Source: Flavobacterium pisciphilum
GTDB lineage: Bacteria > Bacteroidota > Bacteroidia > Flavobacteriales > Flavobacteriaceae
Reading direction: 5' to 3'
Assembly (NCBI RefSeq): GCF_020905345.1
Contig: NZ_JAJJMO010000001.1
Location: forward strand, 4,650,001 to 4,714,000
DNA length: 64,000 nucleotides
Position numbers and translations under genes: made by a program. Below the pieces are notes generated by a model. That model was not told the origin of the DNA and searched no databases. It saw nothing but the letters and a program-made list of their open reading frames with translations. Of the stretch, positions 19,691 through 28,587 are shown piece after piece; position 1 is the stretch's first letter; each line of letters starts with the position of its first letter.

Positions 19691-19817
19691 AAGTTGCTAA
19701 TATAGGTTGGTTTATGAATTGGTCTTATTGCTTTGTTATTTGTTACGAGATTGTACGATATTGAAAGTTAAAGATAAAATGATTTCTAGTTAAAAGTATT
19801 AATTTGTTAAAATAAAA

Positions 19818-19848
19818 AAAGGTTTTAGATGTTTATCTAAAACCTTTA
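19818..19848 (-). terminator. Terminator of the batA-to-20 kb minus-strand unit
   Basis: Stem AAAGGTTTTAGAT / ATCTAAAACCTTT around the loop GTTT. On the minus strand it is followed by a run of seven T. It lies about 100 bases downstream of the small ORF at 19944-20120. Confidence 0.82.
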
Positions 19849-19943
19849 TATTTATGTGATTTTAAGTTTATTGTTTAAAACTTAATGATGTGACAATTAA
19901 GTATTGTTGAAAGAAATGGAAGTATGAAACGAAAATTTACTTA

Positions 19944-20120
19944 TTAAAGAAAGAAGATAAGATATAGTTTCATTAATAGATTTAGAATCCCCAAAATAAA
20001 TAATACTTTCCAATATTTCTTGGAAGTTTGAAAGTTTGGATTTTTAGTGTTTTTTATAAAAAGTCCAGCAGCAATTAATATTGCTGGTAGAATTAAATCT
20101 TTTAAATCGTTTATTCCCAT
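19944..20120 (-). CDS. Small membrane protein ORF (58 aa)
   Basis: An ATG at 20120 opens 58 residues ending at TAA 19946-19944. There are two hydrophobic stretches, ILPAILIAAGLFI (residues 10-22) and VLFILGILNLLMKLYLIFFL (39-58), separated by a polar, basic loop, giving a two-helix membrane hairpin. It is the last ORF before the terminator at 19818 in a long same-strand run, which supports it. The ribosome-binding context is weak and I recognise no family. Confidence 0.5.
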   Translation of the reverse strand: MGINDLKDLILPAILIAAGLFIKNTKNPNFQTSKKYWKVLFILGILNLLMKLYLIFFL

Positions 20121-20239
20121 TATTGTGTTTTTAAACTAAAAATTGTTAAACTATTGCGTGAGCCAAGTTTTAAAATTATGGAGATTCTGATGGTCTTACA
20201 ATATTCGATTGTAATTTAAGAATTACAACTGAAATATTT

Positions 20240-20854
20240 TCAGAAAAGCGATACTGTCATAAAAATGATTATATAAATCCAAAAGTTATAGAGTATTGTA
20301 AAGCCAAAGCCGTATGAAATACTTTTTGAATAGGATGCTTTACAGATAGATGATTTTTTAAAGACAAGCCTTAATGCTCTGAAAAAAATCCAATAAAGCA
20401 TTGCAATAAAAGTTAGAATAGAAATCCACATTATGACTCCAAATGCCCAAAATAAATAACTGATTATAATTGCCATAATAAACCATAAAATCAGACTTAT
20501 AATAACTCCAAAAATGCCTTCATCAACATCAGGTACAGAAAAATCATTTGCTTCTGGAGCTAAGTCTTTTAAGAAATCTAATTTTTTTGATTCAAAACGA
20601 TCAGTTATTTTACCTAAATTATCTTTTATTTTTACTCCTTTATACAATCCGATTGAAATAAATAAGAAGAAAGCTAAGGATAAAATTGTCGTCGATAGTA
20701 ATGAATTTTCAAAAACAGAATTATGATTTCCAAGTCCAAAAAGCCAAACAGATAATATTGTTAAGTTTATGACAATTAGAGTAATTATAAAGATGTTCTT
20801 GGAATTAAGAATTTTATAATTACTAATTGATTTATATTTAATTGTTTTTTTCAA
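20240..20854 (-). CDS. Hypothetical multi-pass membrane protein
   Basis: 204 residues with about five hydrophobic segments (near 22-42, 52-70, 115-135, 138-156 and 182-203) and a soluble, acidic loop at about 78-112. The N-terminal 20 residues are strongly basic. No family is recognised. It lies 27 bases behind the carboxylesterase gene in the same minus-strand run, so it may be translated from the same message. Confidence 0.65.
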   Translation of the reverse strand: MKKTIKYKSISNYKILNSKNIFIITLIVINLTILSVWLFGLGNHNSVFENSLLSTTILSLAFFLFISIGLYKGVKIKDNLGKITDRFESKKLDFLKDLAPEANDFSVPDVDEGIFGVIISLILWFIMAIIISYLFWAFGVIMWISILTFIAMLYWIFFRALRLVFKKSSICKASYSKSISYGFGFTILYNFWIYIIIFMTVSLF

Positions 20855-20881
20855 CTTAAAATTGTGACTGAATACAGTAAA

Positions 20882-21526
20882 CTATTGCGCTAGCCAATTT
20901 TTGAAATCAAAGAAATTCTGAGGAGCAACTCCATGACCAACAGGATATTCTTTATAGGTAACCGGGATGTTTAGTTTTTCTAAAACAGCAGGTGTTTTTC
21001 TTGCCCAATCAATTGGAATTACTTGATCTACAGTTCCATGAGAAGCAAATATTTTTAGGTCTTTGAAATCGTTTTGCGTAAACCCTTCTTTGATGATTTC
21101 ATCATTAAAATAACCGCTCATTGCAACTACTCTCTGGATTTTTTCTGGATATGAAAGTGCTACAGCATAACTCAAAATAGAACCTTGACTAAAACCAATC
21201 AAAGTAATGTTATTAGCATCAATAGGATAATTAGCTACTAATTCGTCAACAAAAACAGCAATTAAATCACGTGAAGTTTTGGCTTGCTCGTTATCTGAAA
21301 ATTTGTTTTGATCAGCATCAAAATTGATTGCATACCACGCATAGCTGTTATATTGTAAGTCATAAGGAGCTCTTGCAGAAATAACATAATAATTATCAGG
21401 AAGTTCACTTGCAAAAGAGAATAAATCTTCTTCGTTGCTGCCGTATCCGTGAAGTAATAGTAGTAGAGGGTTTTTGTCTAAAATAACTTTTGGTTCTCTT
21501 ATTTTATATTCTAAAGATAAATTCAT
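20882..21526 (-). CDS. Phospholipase/carboxylesterase family alpha/beta hydrolase
   Basis: 214 residues of the carboxylesterase type 2/acyl-protein-thioesterase-like family. Visible motifs are LLLLHGYGSNEEDL (oxyanion region, residues 21-34), the nucleophile elbow LIGFSQGSILSYAVAL around Ser119, the catalytic Asp in GTVDQVIPI and His in PVGHGVAPQN. No signal peptide, so it is cytoplasmic. The substrate is probably a short acyl ester or thioester. It belongs to the minus-strand run from the BatA gene downward, with 99 bases to the upstream gene. Confidence 0.9.
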   Translation of the reverse strand: MNLSLEYKIREPKVILDKNPLLLLLHGYGSNEEDLFSFASELPDNYYVISARAPYDLQYNSYAWYAINFDADQNKFSDNEQAKTSRDLIAVFVDELVANYPIDANNITLIGFSQGSILSYAVALSYPEKIQRVVAMSGYFNDEIIKEGFTQNDFKDLKIFASHGTVDQVIPIDWARKTPAVLEKLNIPVTYKEYPVGHGVAPQNFFDFKNWLAQ

Positions 21527-21625
21527 TTTTTGAGTATTCAGTGTTCTTTATTTTTTGATTTTTGTAAATGATTGAACTTTTACAAAGCTTATTAGGGGGT
21601 GTCGTAAAGTTTCAAGATAATACTA

Positions 21626-21952
21626 TTATCCGATGCTTTTAAACCATTTTTGAAAAAGCGCTCCTACTAAGGGCACAGGTTTAGTTTCGCCTTTGATGGC
21701 ACTAAAAATACCATATGTCCATAAGATAGAGATACAAACCCACATTGGGAAAGTAATCATGAAACTATCAAAGTTACTAATGATAAGTCCGAATGAGATA
21801 AAGGTTAATGATAACCCTAAAGCTTGACGTATATGAAAAGAGGCAAAACTATTTTTGTGTTCAGAATTCATCGACATTGCGATTAAAACACCAATAATTA
21901 ATATGTAACTTGTTATAGCAGGAGTTTTTCCTTCTTCGATTGAGTTGTTCAT
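21626..21952 (-). CDS. Small membrane protein (DUF4870-like)
   Basis: 108 residues with about three hydrophobic segments and the central motif SFASFHIRQALGLSL, which matches the FHxRQA core seen in DUF4870-type and related small membrane proteins. The C-terminus ends in a basic amphipathic helix. Function is not known. It starts 14 bases after the dihydroorotase-like gene ends, so the two are very likely co-transcribed. Confidence 0.75.
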   Translation of the reverse strand: MNNSIEEGKTPAITSYILIIGVLIAMSMNSEHKNSFASFHIRQALGLSLTFISFGLIISNFDSFMITFPMWVCISILWTYGIFSAIKGETKPVPLVGALFQKWFKSIG

Positions 21953-21966
21953 TCTTGTGTTTGTAT

Positions 21967-23223
21967 TTATTTTTTCAAAACCAATTGACTCTGATTCACA
22001 ATTCCGTAAACAGAACCTTGTAGCGGAGTACCTAAAAAGGCAGAGTTTTTAGATTTAGATAAGATATTCTCTTTTGAGAAAGTAGTTTTACCTTCTGGAT
22101 TAAATAAGGTAATGTTTGCTTTAGAACCTTCGGTAATTGTATTGTTTTCGATACCAAAAACTGATTTTCCTAAGGTTAATTTTTCGATTACAGTTTCTAA
22201 AGGTAATACTGTTGCTAAAGCACCAAAGGCACTTTCTAGACCAACAGTACCATTTTTGGCCATATCAAACTCCATTTTTTTGAATTCAATATCAATTGGG
22301 TTGTGATCAGAAGTAATCATATCAATAGTTCCGTCTAAAACACCTGCAAGCAATGCTTGTCTGTCTATTTCAGTTCGTAAAGGAGGTGTAACTTTAAAAC
22401 GAGTATCAAAACCTTCTAGTTTTTCATCAGTTAAAACCAAATGATGTACGGCAACACTACAGGTTACGTTTAGTCCTTTTGCTTTAGCTTCTTTAATTAA
22501 TTGAACTGATTTAGTAGTTGAGATAGTTGGAATATGAAGCTTTCCACCAGCGTATTCTAATAAGAATAGGTTGCGAACAATTTGTAATTCTTCAGCAAGA
22601 TCAGGAATTCCTTTTAAACCTAATCGAGTTGAAACAATTCCTTCATTGGCAACACCATTCCCTTTAATGTTTTGATCTTGTGAATAAGCAATTACCAAAC
22701 CATCAAAATCCTGTACATATTGTAATGCTATTTTAAGTAAATTGGCATTGTCAAGACTTTTGTTGTAATCACCAAAAGCTACAGCTCCAGTTTTTTTCAT
22801 GTCAAATAATTCTGCCATATCTTTTCCTTCGCTAGCTTTGGTCAAAGCTCCAATAGGGAAAAGTTCAGTAGCAAAACCATTGGCCTTGTTTTTTACAAAA
22901 TTTACTTGCGATTGATTATCGATAATCGGGTAGGAGTTGGGTTGTAAAGCAATAGCAGTAAATCCGCTTTTTGCAGCTACATTCAATCCATTAGAGATAG
23001 TTTCACGGTCTTCGTAACCTGGCTCTCCAAGCGAAACACTACTGTCAAACCATCCTTGCGAAATATGTAAATTATCGAGTTTTATCTCGTCGGCATTTTC
23101 AGTATTAGGAAGTGAAGTTCCTATTTTTTCGATTAAACCATCCTTAATTAAAATATCTGCAGTCTTGTTATGAAATGGACTTTTAGAATCAATAATTTTT
23201 GCTTCTCTGATGATTATTTTCAT
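21967..23223 (-). CDS. Dihydroorotase-like protein lacking metal ligands
   Basis: 418 residues with the overall sequence of type-I dihydroorotases, the enzymes closing the pyrimidine ring in UMP synthesis. The metal motif DxHxH followed by REPG is replaced by DSSVS then LGEPG (residues 60-69), so both histidines are serines. The later H-V/L-S-T histidine also appears lost (LHIPTIST). The VHH segment and an aspartate in ITSDHNPID remain. It is therefore probably non-catalytic, like the PyrC' proteins that only scaffold aspartate transcarbamoylase, or it has another job. The name pyrC should not be transferred without a test. It sits between the BatA gene (85 bases) and a small membrane protein. 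Confidence 0.85.
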   Translation of the reverse strand: MKIIIREAKIIDSKSPFHNKTADILIKDGLIEKIGTSLPNTENADEIKLDNLHISQGWFDSSVSLGEPGYEDRETISNGLNVAAKSGFTAIALQPNSYPIIDNQSQVNFVKNKANGFATELFPIGALTKASEGKDMAELFDMKKTGAVAFGDYNKSLDNANLLKIALQYVQDFDGLVIAYSQDQNIKGNGVANEGIVSTRLGLKGIPDLAEELQIVRNLFLLEYAGGKLHIPTISTTKSVQLIKEAKAKGLNVTCSVAVHHLVLTDEKLEGFDTRFKVTPPLRTEIDRQALLAGVLDGTIDMITSDHNPIDIEFKKMEFDMAKNGTVGLESAFGALATVLPLETVIEKLTLGKSVFGIENNTITEGSKANITLFNPEGKTTFSKENILSKSKNSAFLGTPLQGSVYGIVNQSQLVLKK

Positions 23224-23308
23224 ATATAGGTATTTATTTTATTCAAACACAAAATCCTTTTTAATAGTAAAGTGTTATTTACTATGAGCGAGAATTAAAA
23301 CTCAATTT

Positions 23309-25237
23309 TTACTTTACGAATCGAATTATAGCCATTTCTGCTACTATAAATAACAATGCAAAGATAACAAACCATTTCCAAATCTCATTGTCGGTTCGCT
23401 CCGTTTGTAGGGTGTTAAAAATAGTTGAAATTGTATCGGCAGTTTTATAATTAGAGATCAAATTAGTGTTAATCTGACTCAAATCACTTTCACTTCGTTT
23501 GTAATTAAAACTTACGTTTTCTAACGCTTCTTTTTTATTATAAATGGTATAATTACCAGCTTGTTCAGGGTAATCATTAAAAACGATTTTTACTTTATTA
23601 TTTAAAATCTGCTGAATTGGAATAAACTGTTCCTCAGTTCCTCTTACTTCTAAAATGGCATCTTTAGACAGTAGTGCTTCAACAAAATACGGTTGGTTGT
23701 TACCGATAGTTATCGCATTTATTCCAGATTTCTGATTGTTTTGTGCCATTTTATAAAAAACAGGAACAATCAGCGGTGATTGCTGAAAATTAGAATTGAT
23801 GCTGTTTATGGGCGCAGAGAAAACAGAAACTGCTGAAACTTGATTTTGTATCGAGGTTAAAAAAGCACTTTGATCTTCATAGGTTAAGGCCGATGAATAA
23901 GAACTTGTAATAGGGAACGAACTCTTTGTTTTTGGATATTGAAAGTTCTTGATTTTATTTTCGAAAACACCAGAGAATATAGGATGATCAAAGTTGATTT
24001 TGGTAATCAGTTTTTCTTTATTTTCAAAAGAACCCATTTGTACTTTACCAAAATTTGATAAAAATGAATTCATATTAGCAATAGTAATTTTCTCTGATGG
24101 AATAATAACAACGTTTCCACCTTTTGATACAAAAGATTTCAAGGTTGTTTGTAATGCCTGCGGAACTTCATCTAACTCATTTAAGATAATAGCATCTTGT
24201 TTATCAAGGCTATTGTAGTCAAGAGAACGAATGTCAAAATTATGATAATTGAATTCCTCAGAAGTGTAAATTCGAGATAAGAAATTGCTTTTTGCAGGTT
24301 CACCAATACTAATAACGTTGGTTTTTTTAGTTTCGGAAATGCTAAAATACAATTGGTTGTCATATTCTAAGCCATTATCTTCAATAACAACGTAGCCATG
24401 AAAAGCTTGTTTTGGAATGGTAAAATTGACTTTCTTCTTTTTGGTGTCAAAGTTTACAATGGTTTTAGCGATTAGCTTATCGTTGTTGAATAAAGACATC
24501 GAAATAGGCTTAAAGTTATCGCCATATCCAGATAAATTAATACCGATATCATAAAAATTATCCAGAGTTTGATTGATAAAAACGCTATCAATAGCCACAT
24601 TATTTTTTTGTTCCGCTTTTGGGATTATAAAATACGGATTGTCTTCTGAATTAATGTTTTTTAATTGTTTTTCACCCAATCCAACTGCATCAGTAATAAT
24701 GATAATATCCTTTTTAAAAGCTGACTTACGCGCTTTCACCTTTGCCATTATATTATCCAATTCAAAAGGAGAGGCACTGTATTTTAGATTCTGTAATGAG
24801 TTACGAACCGATTTTATGTCGGTGTTCCAGTAATTATCTGTGTTGGTAAGTAAAGAAAATGAAGTGTTTTCGGGAGTGTTTTCTAATAATTCCTGAACGG
24901 CACGTTTTAGTAATTCACCCTTTTTACCTTTTGCCTGCATACTAAATGAATTATCAAGAATGATATACATTTCGTTATTGGCATTTTTGCTGTCTTTGGC
25001 AGTAAAAAAGGGTTGAGCAAAAGCAAGAATAAGGCAAGTAAGTAGCAATAAGCGTGTAGCTAATAATAGCCATTTCTTGATTTTGGAACTTTTTCGGGTT
25101 TGGATAGAGAGTTTTGCTAAAAGTCGAACATTAGTGAAATATGACTTTTTGAAACGTCGTAATTGAAATAAATGAACCAAAATTGGAACAATCAATAAGA
25201 ACAGAAAGTATAAAATTTCGGGATGTTTAAAATGCAT
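23309..25237 (-). CDS. BatA-type membrane protein with von Willebrand A domain
   Basis: 642 residues. Two N-terminal helices (about 8-24 and 55-76) frame the BatA signature HLFQLRRFKKSYFTNVRLL. A VWA-like domain follows, with the MIDAS-type motif DNSFSM at residues 95-100. A long periplasmic region and one C-terminal helix (KWFVIFALLFIVAEMAIIRF) complete it. Proteins of this type are linked to aerotolerance and, in Bacteroidota, are broadly conserved with unclear function. Here it leads a minus-strand run with the dihydroorotase-like gene next, an arrangement I believe recurs in the family. Confidence 0.87.
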   Translation of the reverse strand: MHFKHPEILYFLFLLIVPILVHLFQLRRFKKSYFTNVRLLAKLSIQTRKSSKIKKWLLLATRLLLLTCLILAFAQPFFTAKDSKNANNEMYIILDNSFSMQAKGKKGELLKRAVQELLENTPENTSFSLLTNTDNYWNTDIKSVRNSLQNLKYSASPFELDNIMAKVKARKSAFKKDIIIITDAVGLGEKQLKNINSEDNPYFIIPKAEQKNNVAIDSVFINQTLDNFYDIGINLSGYGDNFKPISMSLFNNDKLIAKTIVNFDTKKKKVNFTIPKQAFHGYVVIEDNGLEYDNQLYFSISETKKTNVISIGEPAKSNFLSRIYTSEEFNYHNFDIRSLDYNSLDKQDAIILNELDEVPQALQTTLKSFVSKGGNVVIIPSEKITIANMNSFLSNFGKVQMGSFENKEKLITKINFDHPIFSGVFENKIKNFQYPKTKSSFPITSSYSSALTYEDQSAFLTSIQNQVSAVSVFSAPINSINSNFQQSPLIVPVFYKMAQNNQKSGINAITIGNNQPYFVEALLSKDAILEVRGTEEQFIPIQQILNNKVKIVFNDYPEQAGNYTIYNKKEALENVSFNYKRSESDLSQINTNLISNYKTADTISTIFNTLQTERTDNEIWKWFVIFALLFIVAEMAIIRFVK

Positions 25238-25420
25238 TCTAAAGTTTAGTTTACTTCACTGATTTTATTTTCAATGGAGCTCATTGAATTTTTCGTTTGT
25301 CAAAAATACAAATTTACAGGCAGTTTTAACTGATGTTGTTATATTTTTTCGAACGGGCAAATTATTCTTAACGAATATAAGGATATTATGTATTTTAGCA
25401 TTTCAATAAAATTTTTACAA

Positions 25421-26530
25421 ATGAAAAAAGCGTATGCCGTTTTGCTCTTAATTCTATTTTTTACTGGAATTCAGGCGCAAAACAAAGTTAATCTGTTGGT
25501 AGGAACATATACCAATAGATGTGATAGTAAAGGAATCTATGTATATGAATTCGATACCAATTCAGGAGAATCTAAATTAAAAAATACTTCAGATAGCACA
25601 GTGAGTCCAAGCTATTTGTCAGTTTCTGCTGATAATAAATTTATTTATGCTGTTAACGAAAACGGAGCAGAAAGCACTGTAAGTGCTTTTGGCTACGAAC
25701 CAAAATCAGGTAAGGTTACTTTTTTAAATAAGCAAAAAGCGATGGGAGCAGACCCTTGTTATTTGATTAATGATGGCGAAAATGTAATCACTGCGAATTA
25801 TTCAGGAGGAAATATTTCGGTGTTCAAAAAAACAGCAGAAGGAATTTCAGAGGCAAAACAAGTCATTCAGCATACAGGAAAAGGAGTTAATACTCAAAGA
25901 CAAGAAGGAGCTCATGTGCACATGGTGTATTTTTCACCAGATAAAAAATATGTTTTATCAAATGATTTAGGTTTAGATAAAGTTTTTATATACAAATACA
26001 ATCCAAATTCGCAGGACAAAGTCTTAACATTAAAAGGAAGTGTTGATGTAAAAGCTGAAAGTGGGCCAAGACATTTAACGTTCAGTAAAGATGGGAAGTT
26101 TGTGTATTTAATTCAGGAATTAGATGCTACACTAACTACTTTTAGTTATGATAAAAATGGAAATTTAAAGCTGATTGCAGAGACAACTATTCTTCCTAAA
26201 GATTTCACTGGAGGAACAGGAGCAGCAGCTATAAAAATATCGCCAGATGGTAAGTTCTTATATGTGTCAGATCGTGTAGATGTAAATGCAATTTCAGTTT
26301 TTAAAATTCTTGGAAACGGTGGTTTAGAATTACAAGAACAAGTAAGTACTTTAGGAAAAGGTCCAAGAGATTTTTCTATTGATCCTACAGGAAATTTTCT
26401 TTTAGTAGGACATCAATACACAGATAATATTGTAATTTTCAAAAGAGATAAAGCTACAGGTAAGCTGACTGATACTGGAAAAAGAATCGAATTGTGCTCG
26501 CCAGTTGGTTTAGTTTTTACAAAGAATTAG
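25421..26530 (+). CDS. Secreted lactonase (6-phosphogluconolactonase YbhE-type beta-propeller)
   Basis: From the ATG at 25421 (an ATG at 25388 would add eleven unlikely residues) the protein has 369 residues and a signal peptide ending near GIQAQ. The rest is a seven-bladed beta-propeller of the Lactonase family: LLVGTYTNRCDSKGIYVYEFD at the start, repeated blades such as SPSYLSVSADNKFIYAVNE, and SPDGKFLYVSDR later. Family members hydrolyse sugar lactones. Because it is exported, its role is probably not in the cytoplasmic pentose phosphate pathway. It is a single gene with its own promoter region. Confidence 0.88.
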   Translation: MKKAYAVLLLILFFTGIQAQNKVNLLVGTYTNRCDSKGIYVYEFDTNSGESKLKNTSDSTVSPSYLSVSADNKFIYAVNENGAESTVSAFGYEPKSGKVTFLNKQKAMGADPCYLINDGENVITANYSGGNISVFKKTAEGISEAKQVIQHTGKGVNTQRQEGAHVHMVYFSPDKKYVLSNDLGLDKVFIYKYNPNSQDKVLTLKGSVDVKAESGPRHLTFSKDGKFVYLIQELDATLTTFSYDKNGNLKLIAETTILPKDFTGGTGAAAIKISPDGKFLYVSDRVDVNAISVFKILGNGGLELQEQVSTLGKGPRDFSIDPTGNFLLVGHQYTDNIVIFKRDKATGKLTDTGKRIELCSPVGLVFTKN

Positions 26531-26537
26531 TTTTTTT

Positions 26538-26761
26538 TAGAGGGACTAAGGAACTAAGGTTCTGAGGTGCTAAGATTTAAAGAGATAAAGGTTCAGAGGA
26601 ACAAAGGTACAAAGCTAGAGTATTATAAGTTTTTTAACTTAGTCGCTTAGTGACTTAGAACCTTAGTAACTTAGCTACTTAAAATTATAAAGGCTCAAAG
26701 ATGAAGAAATTACAAGTTTAAAAAACTTAGAACCTCAGCACCTTTGAGCCTTTGAACCTTA
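26538..26761. repeat. CTTAG-rich dispersed intergenic repeat, copy 2 (long)
   Basis: Most of the gap between the lactonase and the helicase consists of short related words: GGGACTAAGGAACTAAGG, GGTTCTGAGGTGCTAAG, CTTAGTGACTTAGAACC, TTAGTAACTTAGCTACTT and GAACCTCAGCACCTTTG. The piece at 26654-26680 matches the copy at 13.9 kb closely. No ORF. Confidence 0.65.
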
Positions 26762-26771
26762 AAAAAAGAAA

Positions 26772-28130
26772 CTATTTATTCTTATCTTTTCTTTTCTTAT
26801 CTCTAGTTTTTAGCATGTTTCTGTTAACAGATCCGTGCGTTTTTTTCTTGGTTTTAGAAGGACCTCCTAAGTTGACTTTTTTATTCTTTTTATCTTTTTC
26901 ATGAAAAGCCCCATCTCCAGAAAGTTTTTGTTTTTTCATCAAAAACTTCACAGGTTGTCTGTCTTTTTCAGGCTCGATTAATTTTATCGAAACTTCTACT
27001 TCTTCAGGGAAATCAGCAATATTAAGTTCTGTATTCATTAATACTTCTACTTCTACTTTAAATTCTTCTTCACGAGGAGTAATAAAGCTTATTGCAGTTC
27101 CAGTTGCATCGGCACGACCAGTACGACCAATTCTGTGCATGTATAATTCTGGTAATTCCGGCATCTCGAAGTTAATTACGTGGGTAATATTCGAAATATC
27201 CAAACCTCTCGCCATAATATCGGTAGTAATCAACCCTCGCAAATTTCCTTCTTGAAATTCTGCCATAGTACTTAAACGATAATTTTGTGATTTGTTAGAG
27301 TGAATTACGCCAAACTGTCCTTCAAATTCTTCTTCGATACGATCGTGAAGCATGTCAGAAATCTTCTTGTTATTTACAAAAACTAAGACGCGACTCATGT
27401 CTTCGTTGTTTTGTAGCAAGTGTTTCAACAAGTTTACTTTAGTATTGAAATTGGGTACATTATACGTAATTTGTTCAATGTTTTCAAGTGGAGTTCCTGA
27501 TGCTGCAAGGGTAACCTCTTCTGGAAAATCAAAAAAGTCATTCAAAATTGCATCAACCTCATCGGTCATGGTTGCCGAGAAGAGAATGTTTTGACGTTTT
27601 CTTGGCATCATAGCTAAAATAGCAGTCAATTGCGTACGGAAACCTAAATTCAGCATTTCGTCAAACTCATCGATAACCAGTTTTTGCATTTCTTCAAAGC
27701 GGATAACATTATCCAATGTTAAATCCATGATTCTTCCGGGAGTCCCCACAAGAATATCACATCCTTGATAAACTGTTGTTTTTTGAGTGTTTATGTTAAC
27801 CCCACCAAAAATACCAACTGTACGAACTGACATGTATTTTGTTAATTTTTCAACCTCTTCTACAACTTGAACTACAAGTTCACGAGTAGGGACAAGGATT
27901 ACTATTTTTGGAGTATGTCCTGGAGTAAATTTATATAATTTTAATAAAGGCAATAAATAGGCAAATGTTTTACCTGTACCTGTTTGCGCAATTCCCATCA
28001 TATCACGACCAGACATTATCACAGAAAAAGTTTTTTCCTGAATAGGAGTTGGGGATGTAAAACCTAAATCGTCTATTGCTTTTTGTACGGATTTAGGAAG
28101 ATTAAATGTCTCGAAAGTGCTCATTTGCAT
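26772..28130 (-). CDS. DEAD-box-family ATP-dependent RNA helicase with DEFD motif
   Basis: 452 residues. The Q motif (GFTSPTPIQEK), motif I AQTGTGKT (49-56), Ia PTRELVVQV, Ib TPGR, III SAT, and C-terminal HRIGRTGR are all present. Motif II reads DEFD (154-157) in place of DEAD. The tail from about residue 395 is very basic and likely binds RNA. Either ATG (28130 or 28124) is possible. Such helicases act in ribosome assembly or mRNA turnover. It is a single gene; the gap behind its stop carries the CTTAG repeats. Confidence 0.93.
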   Translation of the reverse strand: MQMSTFETFNLPKSVQKAIDDLGFTSPTPIQEKTFSVIMSGRDMMGIAQTGTGKTFAYLLPLLKLYKFTPGHTPKIVILVPTRELVVQVVEEVEKLTKYMSVRTVGIFGGVNINTQKTTVYQGCDILVGTPGRIMDLTLDNVIRFEEMQKLVIDEFDEMLNLGFRTQLTAILAMMPRKRQNILFSATMTDEVDAILNDFFDFPEEVTLAASGTPLENIEQITYNVPNFNTKVNLLKHLLQNNEDMSRVLVFVNNKKISDMLHDRIEEEFEGQFGVIHSNKSQNYRLSTMAEFQEGNLRGLITTDIMARGLDISNITHVINFEMPELPELYMHRIGRTGRADATGTAISFITPREEEFKVEVEVLMNTELNIADFPEEVEVSIKLIEPEKDRQPVKFLMKKQKLSGDGAFHEKDKKNKKVNLGGPSKTKKKTHGSVNRNMLKTRDKKRKDKNK

Positions 28131-28226
28131 TAAATTTTGTGCAAAGGTACATTAAAATAGCGGTTAGTTTACTAAATTCTTAGAATCATCTGATAATTTA
28201 AATGTGTAACAATCTAATAATCAATA

Positions 28227-28358
28227 TTAAATACTTGTAAAAACATTTAAATGGAATAATACGAAATTGTATTTTGTAGGGTATAAAGCATCTGGCTTAC
28301 TTAGATTTAAATCAAGTTTAACAGTTATTACCCAAGTAAAAAAGGGAGCGATTAATAG
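28227..28358 (-). pseudogene. Displaced 3' end fragment of a TIGR02757-type gene
   Basis: A 43-codon frame on the minus strand, without a start codon and closed by TAA at 28229-28227. Its last 31 codons (LDLNLSKPDALYP and following) align with the C-terminus of the intact TIGR02757 protein encoded at 33736-34500. By hand, 17 of 31 residues and 66 of 96 bases including the stop are identical, with no gaps. The orientation is the same as that of the intact gene. Above this stretch the similarity fades. This is a leftover gene end, not an active gene. Confidence 0.8.
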
Positions 28359-28587
28359 TTATTTGGAAAAGAGAATATTTCATGCTGTTGAGCGAATTTA
28401 TTAACATTATTTGCATTTCTATAAGTACGAAAAGTATTCAAAAATAAAAGATGTCTTTTAATGATTTATATTTTTTTTTGAATATTTTTGGAAGAATAAA
28501 AACGGAAGGAATCTTAGTTAGTATACCATATTAAGGGATATTTATATACGAAGACCTATTCGATAAATAACTATTTAGACTACAGTT

